Shown here: positions 12,382-22,631 of the stretch, piece by piece
Layout of the letters: every line of letters begins with the position of its first letter
Position numbering within the stretch: position 1 is the first letter of the stretch
Source: Candidatus Pandoraea novymonadis
GTDB taxonomy: Bacteria > Pseudomonadota > Gammaproteobacteria > Burkholderiales > Burkholderiaceae
Reading direction: 5' to 3'
Assembly (NCBI RefSeq): GCF_003004665.1
Contig: NZ_MUHY01000002.1
Location: 1-64,000 of the forward strand
DNA: 64,000 nt
Translations under genes and position numbers: made by a program
Notes under the pieces: generated by a model
Told to the model about the DNA's origin: nothing
The model's database searches: none
What the model saw: only the letters and a program-made list of their open reading frames with translations

Positions 12382-12393
12382 ACGCTTCGTTTT

Positions 12394-12427
12394 ATCGGTT
12401 GTGGTTTTAAACCGCAACCGATTTTTT
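12394..12427 (+). terminator. Rho-independent terminator of the rpoBC operon
   Basis: A stem of about 12 bp (ATCGGTTGTGGT with ACCGCAACCGAT, one G-T pair) has a short loop and a run of six T, 12 nt after the rpoC stop. Confidence 0.9.
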
Positions 12428-13218
12428 CCTTGAAGTTGAGTTTTTTATCCCATTGCGTAGCCACGTCACATATAAAACCAAACTCCTGCACACTGGGCAT
12501 GTTTAAATAGATCTTATGTGTTCTTCGAAAATCTCCATTCATGAAAAAACATATTATCTGTTCATGTGTCATAAAACGAACAAAAAAGAAAAAAGAAATT
12601 CCTCTAAAAAATAAAGAATTGAGAATGTATTAATAATTTCCTAGATCTGTTTTTTAGTAACTATAAGCACACACAGAATACATAGAAGTTTCTGTCAGAT
12701 GCCAAACAATCTATAATTCAAAAAACCAGTCTATGACGCATAACGTCCCAAACTAACAATAATCGCCGAATAATTTTATACTTTTTTAGGCAAGTACTAC
12801 TTGCTAAAAGGTTTGCCGTTCCCTACGGCATTAGGGGAAAGCCCTTTCGAAATTAGGAAATCTGTTGTTCCTGAGAATAAAGCGAGACTTCACACTAAGC
12901 CATTTTTTGGCGATGAAAAATCTGAAAAGGATTGGATAGCTCGGAAAAAGCCCGTCTAATACTGCTTTTGAGGAGTTTTTTATCGCAATACAAACGTTAT
13001 CCTAACATCAAAGCTTGTATCCAAGTAAAACCTTGCTTGGATACAAGCTTTACTCTAATGACATGATTTTTTGATGGTATGCAATTTCGGTGTAAAAATA
13101 GGGATATTTTTAGATCCAAATGATTCAGCATTACCCTACTCCCCTGGAGTACAATACACCCTTAATCACATAATTTCTTTTTTTGCTCGGTAAGAACTGA
13201 GCAAAGAGAGGGTGGATT
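12428..13218. other. Gene-poor gap with a perfect 16-bp hairpin and a possible fur remnant
   Basis: No intact gene is visible in this 791-bp AT-rich gap. A perfect 16-bp inverted repeat with a 10-nt loop lies at 13010-13051 (AAAGCTTGTATCCAAG arm). Positions 12780-12860 contain several nested short stems (for example TGCCGT/ACGGCA) of unknown meaning. In Burkholderia, fur lies divergently upstream of bamE. On the minus strand near 13130-13100 a reading frame gives MLNHLDLKI, which resembles the start of Burkholderia Fur (MTNPTDLKN), but nothing matching follows, so a decayed fur is only a weak suggestion. Confidence 0.4.
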
Positions 13219-13638
13219 TTGCTACAATTTTTTGATGAGTTAAATTTGCGTTCCTCTCTTACCGTCTTTGGGGCTATAGTACTTTTATTTATGGCTGGTT
13301 GCTCGACCTACGATAATATCAGCACAAAGATGATCAGTGCCGTCACCCCATATCGTATCAACATCGTTCAGGGCAACTTCGTCTCGAGGGAAGCTTATGA
13401 AAAGCTCAAGCCGGGTATGACACGTGATCAAGTACGTGAATTGCTTGGTACGCCGCTGTTAATTGATATGTTTCATGCTAACCACTGGTACTATGTTTTC
13501 TATTTCAAGCGAAACAATGCATCTACCTTAGAAAGACGTCACTTAACAACCTATTTCAAAGGTAATGCCTTGGCGAAATGGACTGGCGGCGAAAAATTGC
13601 CATCTGAGTATGACTTGATACAGGAAATTGATGGATAA
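13219..13638 (+). CDS. bamE: Outer-membrane assembly lipoprotein BamE (SmpA/OmlA)
   Basis: BamE is a small lipoprotein of the BAM complex that inserts beta-barrel proteins into the outer membrane. The frame gives 139 aa with a hydrophobic leader and the lipobox FMAGC (Cys near residue 28). The SmpA/OmlA domain then shows PYRINIVQGNFV, EKLKPGMTRDQVRELLGTP and HWYYVFYFKR. No ATG precedes the signal peptide. The TTG at 13219 has a GAGAGGG site 6 nt upstream and is chosen; a TTG at 13246 would give a shorter leader. It is followed by dapB, as in Burkholderia. Confidence 0.88.
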   Translation: MLQFFDELNLRSSLTVFGAIVLLFMAGCSTYDNISTKMISAVTPYRINIVQGNFVSREAYEKLKPGMTRDQVRELLGTPLLIDMFHANHWYYVFYFKRNNASTLERRHLTTYFKGNALAKWTGGEKLPSEYDLIQEIDG

Positions 13639-13761
13639 AAGCCAAATGAACGTGGGCCAGCAGTGGTAGTCAATAACCATCATCAGGTCATTCTACCCTT
13701 GGCGGATGGAGGTCCCCCAACGAGTTCGTATAGATTTCACTAAAGGTCGACACGCATAATG

Positions 13762-14559
13762 ATGAAAATTGCCATTGCTGGTGCCTCCGGTCGGATGGGG
13801 CGAATGCTAATTGAAACGGTTCTTACTGCAAACGATGCTAAATTAGTCGGCGCGCTTGATCGCCCAAATAGCAGCGCAATAGGTGAAGATGCTGGTGCGT
13901 TTCTGGGACAAAAAACTGGAATAACTGTTACAGGTGATGTCGATGTCGCACTTCGACAAGCTGAGTTTTTAATCGATTTTACACGTCCAGATGGCACACT
14001 AACACATCTCCCTGTTGCTGAAAAGTATGGGGTGAAAATGATTATTGGCACCACTGGCTTTTCCGAAAAGCAGAAGGAACGACTGCAAGAGACTGGAAAA
14101 AATCTGGCGTTGGTCTTCGCACCAAATATGAGCATCGGGGTGAATGCAACTTTCAAGTTGCTCGAAGTAGCTGCGAAAATTTTGAATAATTCTTACGATA
14201 TCGAAATCGTTGAGGCTCATCATCGTCACAAAGTCGATGCACCATCCGGCACAGCTTTGCATATGGGAGAAGTCGTGGCCAACGCGCTTGGGAGAGATTT
14301 AAAAACATGCGCTGTTTATAGCCGCGAAGGAATTACTGGTGAACGTGCTTCGTCGACCATTGGTTTTTCGACGATCCGTGGCGGCGACATCATTGGCGAT
14401 CATACAGTCCTATTCGCTGGTCTTGGTGAGAGAATCGAAATTACTCATAAATCCTCGAGTCGATTGTCGTATGCGCAAGGCTCACTGTATGCAGCGCGAT
14501 TCTTGGCAACTCGTTCAGTGGGTGTATTTGACATGCAGGACGTACTGGGGCTACGTTAA
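13762..14559 (+). CDS. dapB: 4-hydroxy-tetrahydrodipicolinate reductase DapB
   Basis: DapB catalyses the NAD(P)H-dependent reduction step of the diaminopimelate/lysine pathway, which also feeds peptidoglycan. The protein is 265 aa. It has the N-terminal Rossmann motif [11 protein letters not shown] and the catalytic block [15 protein letters not shown] (about residues 152-166). Two consecutive ATGs occur (13759, 13762); the second gives the usual [10 protein letters not shown] start. The 200-bp space to leuS holds a 47-codon frame from 14577 that I do not recognise, and a perfect TATAAT at 14655-14660 without a clear -35 box. Confidence 0.95.
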   Translation: MKIAIAGASGRMGRMLIETVLTANDAKLVGALDRPNSSAIGEDAGAFLGQKTGITVTGDVDVALRQAEFLIDFTRPDGTLTHLPVAEKYGVKMIIGTTGFSEKQKERLQETGKNLALVFAPNMSIGVNATFKLLEVAAKILNNSYDIEIVEAHHRHKVDAPSGTALHMGEVVANALGRDLKTCAVYSREGITGERASSTIGFSTIRGGDIIGDHTVLFAGLGERIEITHKSSSRLSYAQGSLYAARFLATRSVGVFDMQDVLGLR

Positions 14560-14759
14560 CTTCGAACAGCAGCAGTATGAGTGGCCTCCAATTTTCGCCG
14601 GATACCGCATCCGTCATGCAATCTCTCTTTCGCTTTTTCTCCGCGACGGGGAGGTATAATGAAAAACTTCTCACAAATTTTCTCCTAATACGATCTGTTT
14701 CGCCATAGCGCGAGATTGACAGAGGGATATATCGAACTGAATCTCATCCCGAACCGATC

Positions 14760-17357
14760 ATGCAAGAAAAATATGTTCCAGCTGATGTCGAAGCCGCAGC
14801 ACAATCACACTGGCAGGCAATCGATGCTTATAAAATCAACGAATGTTCGGAAAAACCAAAGTTTTATTGTGTCTCAATGCTGCCATATCCGTCGGGTAAG
14901 CTGCATATGGGCCATGTGCGTAACTACACCATAAACGATGTAATGTATCGCCACCTTCGCATGCGTGGCTACAACGTCTTGATGCCGATGGGCTGGGACG
15001 CCTTTGGTATGCCAGCAGAAAATGCTGCGATGGCTAATGGTGTACCTCCTGCGCAATGGACTTACGAGAACATCGCTTACATGAAGAAGCAAATGAATGC
15101 GATGGGTTTCGCAATCGACTGGTCCCGAGAATTGGCAACTTGCAAGCCTGAGTACTACAAATGGAATCAGTGGTTTTTCCTAAAAATGCTAGAAAAGGGA
15201 CTCGTGTATCTAAAAACGGGTATCGTCAATTGGGATCCCGTCGACCAGACAGTTCTATCCAACGAACAGGTAATTGATGGTCGGGGTTGGCGTTCAGGAG
15301 TATTGGTAGAAAAGCGTGAAATCCCAATGTATTACATGCGTATCACCGATTATGCAGATGACCTACTACAAGATTTAAATAAGCTTGATTGGCCTGAACG
15401 CGTCAAGGTGATGCAACAAAATTGGATTGGTAAAAGCTTTGGCGTGACTTTCGGCTTTCCATATACGCTCGACGGCGAACAAAAGTTATTGTATGTGTTC
15501 ACCACACGTGCCGATACGATCATGGGCGTAACCTTTTGTGTAATTTCTACCGAGCATCCATTGGCTAAACGCCTGTCCGAAGATAAGCCTGAGTTAAAAA
15601 CCTTCATTAATGAATGTAAACAAGGAGGAGTCACCGAAGCCAGCATCGCGACACAGGAAAAAAAGGGTATTGCGACCGGTTTTTTTGTCACACACCCACT
15701 CTCAGGTGAATCAATTGAAATATGGATCGGCAACTACGTGGTGATGAGCTACGGTGAAGGCGCCGTAATGGGCGTGCCAGCGCACGATGAACGTGATTTT
15801 GCGTTTGCGCATAAGTACAATCTACCGATCAAACAAGTTATTACAGTCCCTGGAAAAGAATTTTCTATAGAGGTTTGGCAAGCTTGGTATGGAGATAAAG
15901 AAGCAACATTATGCATCAACAGTGGTAAGTACAATGGGCTGAACTATCACGCTGCAATCGACACGATTGCAGCTGATCTGAATTCTAAAGGTCTAGGCAA
16001 AAAGCAAGTAATGTTCCGGCTGCGTGATTGGGGTATTTCTCGCCAACGTTATTGGGGTACGCCAATCCCAATCATCCATTGCGATGCATGTGGTGCTGTT
16101 CCAGTACCAGAGAAAGATTTGCCGGTAGTATTGCCAGAAAACCTCGTACCAGATGGTACTGGTAACCCGCTCGCCACATCGATCGAATTCCTAAACTGCA
16201 CTTGTCCAAAGTGTCATAAACCAGGACGCCGCGAAACCGATACGATGGACACCTTCGTCGATTCGTCATGGTATTTCTCACGCTACACGTGTCCAGATGC
16301 AGATACTATGGTTGACGCGCGCACCAACTACTGGATGCCGATGGATCAGTATATCGGTGGCATCGAGCATGCGATTCTCCATTTGCTCTATTCGCGTTTC
16401 TGGACCAAGGTCATGCGAGATATGAAGTTGGTGAGTTTCGGAGAACCCGCCAAGAATCTGCTTACGCAAGGCATGGTACTCAATGAAACATATTACCGCG
16501 AAGACATGTCAGGCAAAAAAACATGGTTCAATCCATCTGAGGTAAATGTACATTTCGATGATAAAGCGCGTCCGATAAGTGCAAGCCTTTCACTTGACGG
16601 TCAAGAGATAGTACTTGGTGAAATCGAGAAGATGGCGAAATCGAAGAATAATGGTGTAGATCCACAATCCCTCATTAACCAATACGGTGCTGATACAGCT
16701 CGGCTGTTCGTGATGTTTGCCGCGCCACCTGAGCAGCAACTAAAGTGGTCGGAGTCAGGAGTTGATGGTGCAAGTCGCTTCTTGCGACGCCTGTGGAATT
16801 TTGGCCAATCGAATGCCACACTATTATCAGCAACTGATGTGTATATCGATACCACAAATCCAACAGACCAGTCGCTACGCCGTAAAATTCATACCCTACT
16901 CAAACAGGCGAATTACGATTACCAGCGCGCACAATACAACACGGTCGTATCAGCGGCGATGAAAATGCTAAACGCTATCGAAAATGATCACCGTACCTCA
17001 GGTGCCGGTGTGATGAGGGAATGCTACGGTATTCTCCTTCGCATATTGTACCCGATGGTTCCCCATATCACACATGGCTTGTGGACTGCGCTAGGCTATG
17101 ACAGACAGTCTGGCGAACTACTAGATACTACATGGCCAGAAGTCGATACAAGTGCTCTCATACAAGCAGAAATCGAGTTGATTTTACAAGTCAACGGCAA
17201 GGTACGGGGATCGCTTAAAATTGCAAGGGATGCATCACGACAAAGCATCGAGCAGGCAGCACTTGGACACGAAATGACAATCAAGTTTAGCAAAGGTATG
17301 ACACAGAAGAAGGTCATCATTGTGCCTGGACGTCTGGTCAATTTAGTAATTTCATGA
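14760..17357 (+). CDS. leuS: Leucyl-tRNA synthetase
   Basis: This class Ia synthetase charges tRNA-Leu and is 865 aa, full length. The HIGH-type signature is [15 protein letters not shown] (near residues 40-55). The CP1 editing domain carries [12 protein letters not shown]. The second signature is KMAKSKNNG (near 624), a normal LeuRS variant of KMSKS. A zinc-finger-like CxxC pair (CDACG, CTCPKC) is present. lptE follows after 11 bp, reproducing the Burkholderia order leuS-lptE-holA. Confidence 0.97.
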   Translation: MQEKYVPADVEAAAQSHWQAIDAYKINECSEKPKFYCVSMLPYPSGKLHMGHVRNYTINDVMYRHLRMRGYNVLMPMGWDAFGMPAENAAMANGVPPAQWTYENIAYMKKQMNAMGFAIDWSRELATCKPEYYKWNQWFFLKMLEKGLVYLKTGIVNWDPVDQTVLSNEQVIDGRGWRSGVLVEKREIPMYYMRITDYADDLLQDLNKLDWPERVKVMQQNWIGKSFGVTFGFPYTLDGEQKLLYVFTTRADTIMGVTFCVISTEHPLAKRLSEDKPELKTFINECKQGGVTEASIATQEKKGIATGFFVTHPLSGESIEIWIGNYVVMSYGEGAVMGVPAHDERDFAFAHKYNLPIKQVITVPGKEFSIEVWQAWYGDKEATLCINSGKYNGLNYHAAIDTIAADLNSKGLGKKQVMFRLRDWGISRQRYWGTPIPIIHCDACGAVPVPEKDLPVVLPENLVPDGTGNPLATSIEFLNCTCPKCHKPGRRETDTMDTFVDSSWYFSRYTCPDADTMVDARTNYWMPMDQYIGGIEHAILHLLYSRFWTKVMRDMKLVSFGEPAKNLLTQGMVLNETYYREDMSGKKTWFNPSEVNVHFDDKARPISASLSLDGQEIVLGEIEKMAKSKNNGVDPQSLINQYGADTARLFVMFAAPPEQQLKWSESGVDGASRFLRRLWNFGQSNATLLSATDVYIDTTNPTDQSLRRKIHTLLKQANYDYQRAQYNTVVSAAMKMLNAIENDHRTSGAGVMRECYGILLRILYPMVPHITHGLWTALGYDRQSGELLDTTWPEVDTSALIQAEIELILQVNGKVRGSLKIARDASRQSIEQAALGHEMTIKFSKGMTQKKVIIVPGRLVNLVIS

Positions 17358-17368
17358 AGACGGCGTAA

Positions 17369-17905
17369 ATGAGCGAATATTTTAGTCTTTCTCGTCGAGG
17401 CTTCCTCAGCCAAATCGTAGCATTCACTAGCGTCTTGGGTCTGCATGGATGCGGTTTTCAAATGCGCAATGCTAAGGAGTATGCTTTCAAACGCCTGTAC
17501 ATCATGACGTCAAACAGACAGTTAGCGCTCGATATTACTCGTAACATTAGCTATGGCAGCCGCAGTACTATCGTTGTTGATACCCCACAAAATGCCGATG
17601 CCAGACTTGAAATTCTAAGTATATCGGAAACACGCAAACCGCTCAGTTTAAATGCAGCGGTCCAAACACGTGAATATGAGTTGCGTAGTACCACGGAGTT
17701 TCAGCTAGTTACGCCCGATGGCAGACCAATCATCGAACGCAGTCAAATCACAATGAGCCGTAATTTGCCATATAGCGATTCTGAAGCAGCGGCACGTGAT
17801 ACAGAGTCAATATTACTTTATCGTGATATGATGCGCGCCACAGTTGATCAAATCATCCGTCGATTGGAATCAGTTAAGGTCTTGCCTACACTTCTGGGAA
17901 ACTAA
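17369..17905 (+). CDS. lptE: LPS-assembly lipoprotein LptE
   Basis: LptE is the outer-membrane lipoprotein that plugs the LptD barrel and helps deliver LPS to the cell surface. It is 178 aa. A signal peptide (LSRRGFLSQIVAFTSVLGL) ends in the lipobox LHGC near residue 28, followed by GFQMRNAKEYAFKRLYI, typical of betaproteobacterial LptE. It lies between leuS and holA. Its retention with lptD indicates that LPS export is still used although heptose genes in this window have decayed. Confidence 0.9.
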   Translation: MSEYFSLSRRGFLSQIVAFTSVLGLHGCGFQMRNAKEYAFKRLYIMTSNRQLALDITRNISYGSRSTIVVDTPQNADARLEILSISETRKPLSLNAAVQTREYELRSTTEFQLVTPDGRPIIERSQITMSRNLPYSDSEAAARDTESILLYRDMMRATVDQIIRRLESVKVLPTLLGN

Positions 17906-17923
17906 TTTCCAGAAGCTCGTATT

Positions 17924-18985
17924 ATGCAACTTCAACCTCGCGCGCTCGTCACACATCTCGCTAAGACGTTGGCACCAATCTACACGATCTACGGTGATGA
18001 ACACTTGTTAGTACAAGAAACTGTTGATCAGTTGCGTGCCGCTGCTCGTGCTGCGGGTTACACCGATCGCGAGGTCTTATTAGTTGACAGAGGCTTCGAC
18101 TGGAGAAATCTCTTTCACGCTAAGCAATCCATGTCTCTATTTGGAAATCGCAAGTTAGTTGAGTTGCGTGTACCTGCTGGAAAGCCTGGTCGTGATGGAG
18201 GATCTGCATTAGTAGCCCATGCGAAAAATGTAAAGCTAGATGTACTAACTATTGTGACTTTGCCAAGACTCGATGCGGCAGCAACCAAATCTGACTGGTT
18301 TAGCGCTCTAAATCAGGCTGGCATCACAATCAAAATCGAGCCCGTTGATCGAGAAAACTTAGCAGATTGGATTGAAAAACGTCTCATGGCACAAGGCCAA
18401 CGTGTCCCTGCAGGAGATGACGGGCGTCGTGTTTTACAGTTTATCGTAGATCAAATTGAAGGAAATTTACTCGCCGCTCATCAGGAAATACAGAAACTAG
18501 GGCTAATCTATCCTAAAGGTGAGCTTACATTTACTTCTGTGCAAGATGCTGTGCTAAATGTCGCCCGCTATGACGTTTTTAAACTCAAGGAAGTAGTGTT
18601 GGCAGGCGATATACAACGACTCACTCGTATGCTCGAAGGGTTGCGTGGCCAGGGAGAAGCTGTACAACTTGTGTTATGGGCATTAACCGAGGAGGTCCGT
18701 ACGCTATCCCGTATTTTTTACCGCATGTCGGAGGGAATGCCATTAACAACGCTACTACGTGAATATCGCGTATGGGGACCTCGAGAGCTCTGGATTAGGC
18801 AAGCAGTGCAAAGAGTCACGCCAGTGTCGCTGCATAACGCTTTGTTTCTGGCCACACTACTGGACCGTCAAGTCAAAGGCTTAACTGTCGAAGGGTTGGC
18901 CAGCGATCCATGGGATGGTTTATTAGAACTGGGCTTAATACTACTAACTGGCAAAAAACTTTCCGATGAAATAATCATCGGATGA
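17924..18985 (+). CDS. holA: DNA polymerase III subunit delta
   Basis: HolA is the clamp-loader subunit that opens the beta clamp. It is 353 aa. The N-terminal region has IYGDEHLLVQETVDQLR, with FDWRNLFHAKQSMSLFGNRKLVELR further on, as in the delta-subunit family. The C-terminal collar region is leucine-rich. It starts 18 bp after lptE. A weak CCGATGA/TCATCGG hairpin overlaps the stop codon. In Burkholderia proA comes next; only its remains are found here. Confidence 0.92.
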   Translation: MQLQPRALVTHLAKTLAPIYTIYGDEHLLVQETVDQLRAAARAAGYTDREVLLVDRGFDWRNLFHAKQSMSLFGNRKLVELRVPAGKPGRDGGSALVAHAKNVKLDVLTIVTLPRLDAAATKSDWFSALNQAGITIKIEPVDRENLADWIEKRLMAQGQRVPAGDDGRRVLQFIVDQIEGNLLAAHQEIQKLGLIYPKGELTFTSVQDAVLNVARYDVFKLKEVVLAGDIQRLTRMLEGLRGQGEAVQLVLWALTEEVRTLSRIFYRMSEGMPLTTLLREYRVWGPRELWIRQAVQRVTPVSLHNALFLATLLDRQVKGLTVEGLASDPWDGLLELGLILLTGKKLSDEIIIG

Positions 18986-19225
18986 TCACTGACCAGCCAA
19001 CCGTACAAATCCGGGTTTATTATCCTCTGTGTGACGCATAAAAAATCATCAAAAAGTAATTCATTATCATTGACAGAATAATTCGTCATCTAATTTATTA
19101 TGCGATGCTTCATTTTCGGTGCTGATAGTCTAAGGATGATGATCTGATGATCAGTGTCAGATGTCACTGCTACAGAATCCAGCATGAATCTATGTATGAG
19201 AGGGGCCCGCGAACACTGACAATTT

Positions 19226-19397
19226 ACTCCAATAGATCCATCCGTGTCCGACTTAATAACCTACTACAAATTTTCGTAGTGAAGATCGTCGATGGTATTC
19301 AATGCCGAGATTAAATATAGATTTTTTATAAAATACAATCGGCCTGAATAGACTAATAAGCTTCAAAATATTGCGTAACATTGAGAGTGTGGTCGAT
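19226..19397 (+). pseudogene. proA: Remnant of proA (gamma-glutamyl phosphate reductase)
   Basis: Three fragments on the plus strand match the C-terminal third of Burkholderia ProA in the right order and roughly the right spacing. The frame at 19226 reads TPIDPSVSDLIT, like PLVDATDEDWRT. A shifted frame near 19255-19311 reads NLLQIFVVKIVDGIQ, like YLAPVLAIKIVDGID. The frame at 19368 reads ILRNIESVV, like FLREVDSAS. Frameshifts and stops separate them and the catalytic region is gone. ProA makes glutamate semialdehyde for proline. proA follows holA in Burkholderia, so position and strand fit. The comparison is from memory. Confidence 0.65.
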
Positions 19398-19480
19398 GGA
19401 TGGTACTGATTTTTAGGTCAAAAACATTACATGTATATCAGCTCTAGCATATGTAAATAACCTATCTCTGGCAATACCCC

Positions 19481-19526
19481 AAAAAAAGGCCTCATATCAG
19501 ATTTTCACTGACCAACCCGTGAGGCC
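19481..19526 (-). terminator. Rho-independent terminator of purH
   Basis: Read on the minus strand, a 7-bp GGCCTCA/TGAGGCC stem with a 25-nt loop is followed by seven T. It lies 35 bp after the purH stop codon. Confidence 0.75.
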
Positions 19527-19561
19527 ATGCACCCATTTTTTGGTGACCATCTCGTCTCGGA

Positions 19562-21124
19562 TTAATGACGGAAGTGGCGCGTGCCCGTCATCAACATCGC
19601 AACGTTCCGTTCGTCGGCAGCTGCAATGACTTCGTCATCTCGCACTGAACCGCCTGGTTGAATCACACATGTGGCGCCAGCATCAACGACAACATCGAGG
19701 CCGTCACGAAATGGGAAGAAAGCATCTGATGCTACAGCGGAACCATTGAGCGAAAGCCCTGCATTTTTCGCCTTAATGCTAGCGATACGTGCCGAATCAA
19801 TTCGACTCATTTGACCGGCACCAATACCCAGTGTCATACCGCAAGCACAGAAGACGATAGCATTCGACTTTACAAATTTCGCAACCCGCCAAGCAAACAA
19901 AAGATCGTCCATTTCCTTTGGCGTTGGATGACGCTTCGTGACGACATGAAGTTCGTGTCGCTGTACATTCTTAGCATCCACTGACTGCACTAGCAAACCT
20001 CCACCAACACGTTTGACGTCAAAGGCATTCAGACCATGAGCCATAGGAACTTCAAGCAATCGCACGTTTTTTTTTGCAGCAAATACTTGCTTCGCTGCTT
20101 CTGAAAATGATGGTGCCAACAGAACTTCTACAAATTGCTTCGCAATCGCCTGTGCTGCAACTTCATCCACTTCGCGATTAAAGGCGATGATCCCACCGAA
20201 CGCTGAAGTTGAATCAGTTTGGAAGGCTTTTGCATAGGCCTGTGCCACTGTATCTGCCACCGCAATACCACAAGGATTTGCATGTTTGATAATCACGCAA
20301 GCGGGCATATCAAATGTTTTTACGCATTCCCACGCAGCATCAGCATCCGCCACGTTATTATACGATAATGCTTTACCTTGAAATTGACAATAGCTCGCCA
20401 AGGCCCCTTTCGGTACGACTATATCGCGATAGAAAGCTGCACTTTGATGTGGATTCTCCCCATAGCGCATGTCTTGCACCTTTTCAAAGGCGCAATTCAA
20501 TACAGCCGGATACGCCGTACGGTCACTATGGCCTGATTCGTCCAAGTTTGTGAGATAGTTCGTAATAGCACCATCGTACTGAGTTGTATGGGCAAATACC
20601 TTCGTTGCCAACCGAAAATTTGTAGCATAGGTTACGCTGTTGCTATAAGTCCTCATTTCATCCAGAACAACAGCGTAGTCAGCTGGGTCAACAATAACCG
20701 TCACATCACGATGGTTTTTGGCTGCTGATCGAAGCATTGTTGGGCCACCAATGTCAATATTCTCAATGGCGTCTTCGAGCGTGCAATCCTCCTTGGCAAT
20801 CGTCTGCGCAAAAGGATACAGATTAACAACAAGCAAATCAATTGTAGGAATATTGTACAAATCGAGCGTCTTGATATGCTCTGGAAAGTCACGGCGAGCG
20901 AGAATGCCACCGTGCACCTTCGGATGCAGCGTCTTCACGCGACCATCAAGCATCTCAGGAAATCCTGTGTAATCAGAGACTTCAGTGACAGCCACACCAG
21001 CCTCTGCTAGTAGCCTAGCGGTACCTCCAGTGGAAAGAATCGATACGCCGATAGCGCTGAGCGACTTGGCGAAGTCGACAATGCCTGTCTTGTCAGAAAC
21101 CGAGATAAGAGCTTGCTTAATCAT
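19562..21124 (-). CDS. purH: Bifunctional AICAR formyltransferase/IMP cyclohydrolase
   Basis: PurH carries out the last two steps of IMP synthesis. It is 520 aa. The N-terminal MGS-like cyclohydrolase domain starts [18 protein letters not shown] and contains [10 protein letters not shown]. The C-terminal formyltransferase domain carries the catalytic KHANPCGIA (near residues 276-284) and ends TGTRHFRH. It lies downstream of dusB-fis on the same strand, as in Burkholderia. ruvC, which normally follows, is absent and a terminator closes the unit. Confidence 0.97.
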   Translation of the reverse strand: MIKQALISVSDKTGIVDFAKSLSAIGVSILSTGGTARLLAEAGVAVTEVSDYTGFPEMLDGRVKTLHPKVHGGILARRDFPEHIKTLDLYNIPTIDLLVVNLYPFAQTIAKEDCTLEDAIENIDIGGPTMLRSAAKNHRDVTVIVDPADYAVVLDEMRTYSNSVTYATNFRLATKVFAHTTQYDGAITNYLTNLDESGHSDRTAYPAVLNCAFEKVQDMRYGENPHQSAAFYRDIVVPKGALASYCQFQGKALSYNNVADADAAWECVKTFDMPACVIIKHANPCGIAVADTVAQAYAKAFQTDSTSAFGGIIAFNREVDEVAAQAIAKQFVEVLLAPSFSEAAKQVFAAKKNVRLLEVPMAHGLNAFDVKRVGGGLLVQSVDAKNVQRHELHVVTKRHPTPKEMDDLLFAWRVAKFVKSNAIVFCACGMTLGIGAGQMSRIDSARIASIKAKNAGLSLNGSAVASDAFFPFRDGLDVVVDAGATCVIQPGGSVRDDEVIAAADERNVAMLMTGTRHFRH

Positions 21125-21231
21125 GATAAGATGGTGAGATTAGAACGGTAAAATTGCACGAAAAACTCGCCGCGAACAGCATCTATCCTGGAAATAGGAA
21201 AATTGGAGCATCAGCTACGACCAACAGACAC

Positions 21232-21465
21232 TTAAAGTAATCCGTATAGTTGTAATTTTTTACGCAGCGTGTTTCGGTTAATACCCAAATATTCGGCGGC
21301 TAATGATTGGTTACCATCTGCCTTGCCAAGCACAAACTCAAGGAGTGGTTTTTCAACAACCGAGACTACCATATCGTAAACGTCGTGTGGCCGCGAGCCA
21401 TCGAGATCTCGAAAATATGAATCCAAACTGTCACGCACGCACTGTTCTATATTAGTTTTGCTCAT
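21232..21465 (-). CDS. fis: Fis family DNA-binding protein
   Basis: Fis is a small nucleoid protein that bends DNA and activates stable-RNA promoters. It is 77 aa, the normal betaproteobacterial size. The C-terminal helix-turn-helix reads GNQSLAAEYLGINRNTLRKK (about residues 51-70). The start ATG overlaps the end of dusB by 4 bp, so translation is coupled. Its survival in a reduced genome points to a continuing need for nucleoid organisation or rRNA control. Confidence 0.95.
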   Translation of the reverse strand: MSKTNIEQCVRDSLDSYFRDLDGSRPHDVYDMVVSVVEKPLLEFVLGKADGNQSLAAEYLGINRNTLRKKLQLYGLL

Positions 21466-22490
21466 GCAGCTAACATCTCCCCCGAAGATTCTTGTTCGTA
21501 GCAGAGACGCTCCGAATGCGCCTTTTGTTGTTCAAAAAATTCATTGACTTCGCATAATTGTTCCTTCGTGCTACCTAGTTTATTCATACGCTCTCGAAAT
21601 GCCGCGGCCTTTGGCAAACCACGAGAATACCAAGCAATATGTTTTCGTGCCGTGCGTACACCGGTAATTTCGCCATAAAACGCATAATGATCTCGCAGAT
21701 GTTCATTCATTATCTCCTGAATCTCGTCAACACGTGGAGACAAAGCTTCCTTGCCAGTCCTTAGAAATAATTCGATATCGCGGAAAATCCATGGCCGCCC
21801 TTGGGCAGCCCGCCCAATCATAACCGCATCTGCCCCGGTAAAGGCTAAAACATGTTTTGCCTTGTGTGCCGAGCTAATATCGCCATTGGCAACAATCGGA
21901 ATTTTCACAGAAGCCTTGACAGCTGCGATCGTTTCATACTCAGCATCACCGTGATATAAATCGGCGCGTGTACGACCGTGAACAGTCAACATACTGATGC
22001 CGCAATCTTCCGCAATTTTCGCAACTGTGAGTGCATTTTTATGATCCCGATCCCAACCAGTACGGATCTTAAGCGTAACCGGTACAGAGCCTCCGACAGC
22101 AGCGACTACCGCCGACAGGATGCGAAAAATAAGAGCTTCATTTTGAAGCAAAGCTGACCCAGCAGCAACGTTACATACCTGTTTGGCTGGGCAACCCATG
22201 TTGATATCAATAATTTGAGCGCCACGTTCAACATTGTGAAGTGCAGCTTCGGCCATCATCACAGGATCAGAACCTGCGATTTGTACTGAAATTGGTGCTA
22301 CTTCACCGTCATGATTGGCACGCCGCATGATTTTCTGGCTTTTCAATAATTGCGCGTTCGATACAATCATTTCGGAGACAGCATAACCTGCCCCTAATTT
22401 TTTACATAGCTGACGGAAAGGTCGATCAGTCACTCCCGCCATAGGAGCAACAAAAAGATTATTACGAAGATTGTGAGAACCAATGCGCAC
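21462..22490 (-). CDS. dusB: tRNA-dihydrouridine synthase B
   Basis: This FMN enzyme reduces uridine to dihydrouridine in tRNA D-loops. It is 342 aa. The TIM-barrel start is NLFVAPMAGVTDRPFRQLC. The catalytic cysteine lies in INMGCPAKQVCNVAAGSALL (split here from a longer conserved run), and the phosphate-binding part contains ANGDISS and GADAVMIGRAAQGRPW. It is the first gene of the dusB-fis-purH unit. Confidence 0.95.
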   Translation of the reverse strand: MRIGSHNLRNNLFVAPMAGVTDRPFRQLCKKLGAGYAVSEMIVSNAQLLKSQKIMRRANHDGEVAPISVQIAGSDPVMMAEAALHNVERGAQIIDINMGCPAKQVCNVAAGSALLQNEALIFRILSAVVAAVGGSVPVTLKIRTGWDRDHKNALTVAKIAEDCGISMLTVHGRTRADLYHGDAEYETIAAVKASVKIPIVANGDISSAHKAKHVLAFTGADAVMIGRAAQGRPWIFRDIELFLRTGKEALSPRVDEIQEIMNEHLRDHYAFYGEITGVRTARKHIAWYSRGLPKAAAFRERMNKLGSTKEQLCEVNEFFEQQKAHSERLCYEQESSGEMLAA

Positions 22491-22631
22491 GGGAGGGTAG
22501 TGGATACAATTAATTTAAAAGGGTCATTCTACTGTGAAAAGCATTTCACGTCGCTTAAAACCATTTGGTGAACTATATTCAACACTAAAAATCTCATAAG
22601 ACGTTATATAAGTTTATTTTTTACAGGAAAT

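Noticed and set aside
14715-14745. TTGACA box upstream of leuS as a promoter
   Set aside because: No -10 hexamer lies at 16-18 bp downstream, and the TATAAT at 14655 is upstream of it.
15001-17357. KMAKS in place of KMSKS in LeuRS
   Set aside because: A tolerated variant of the motif; length, editing domain and HIGH signature are intact.
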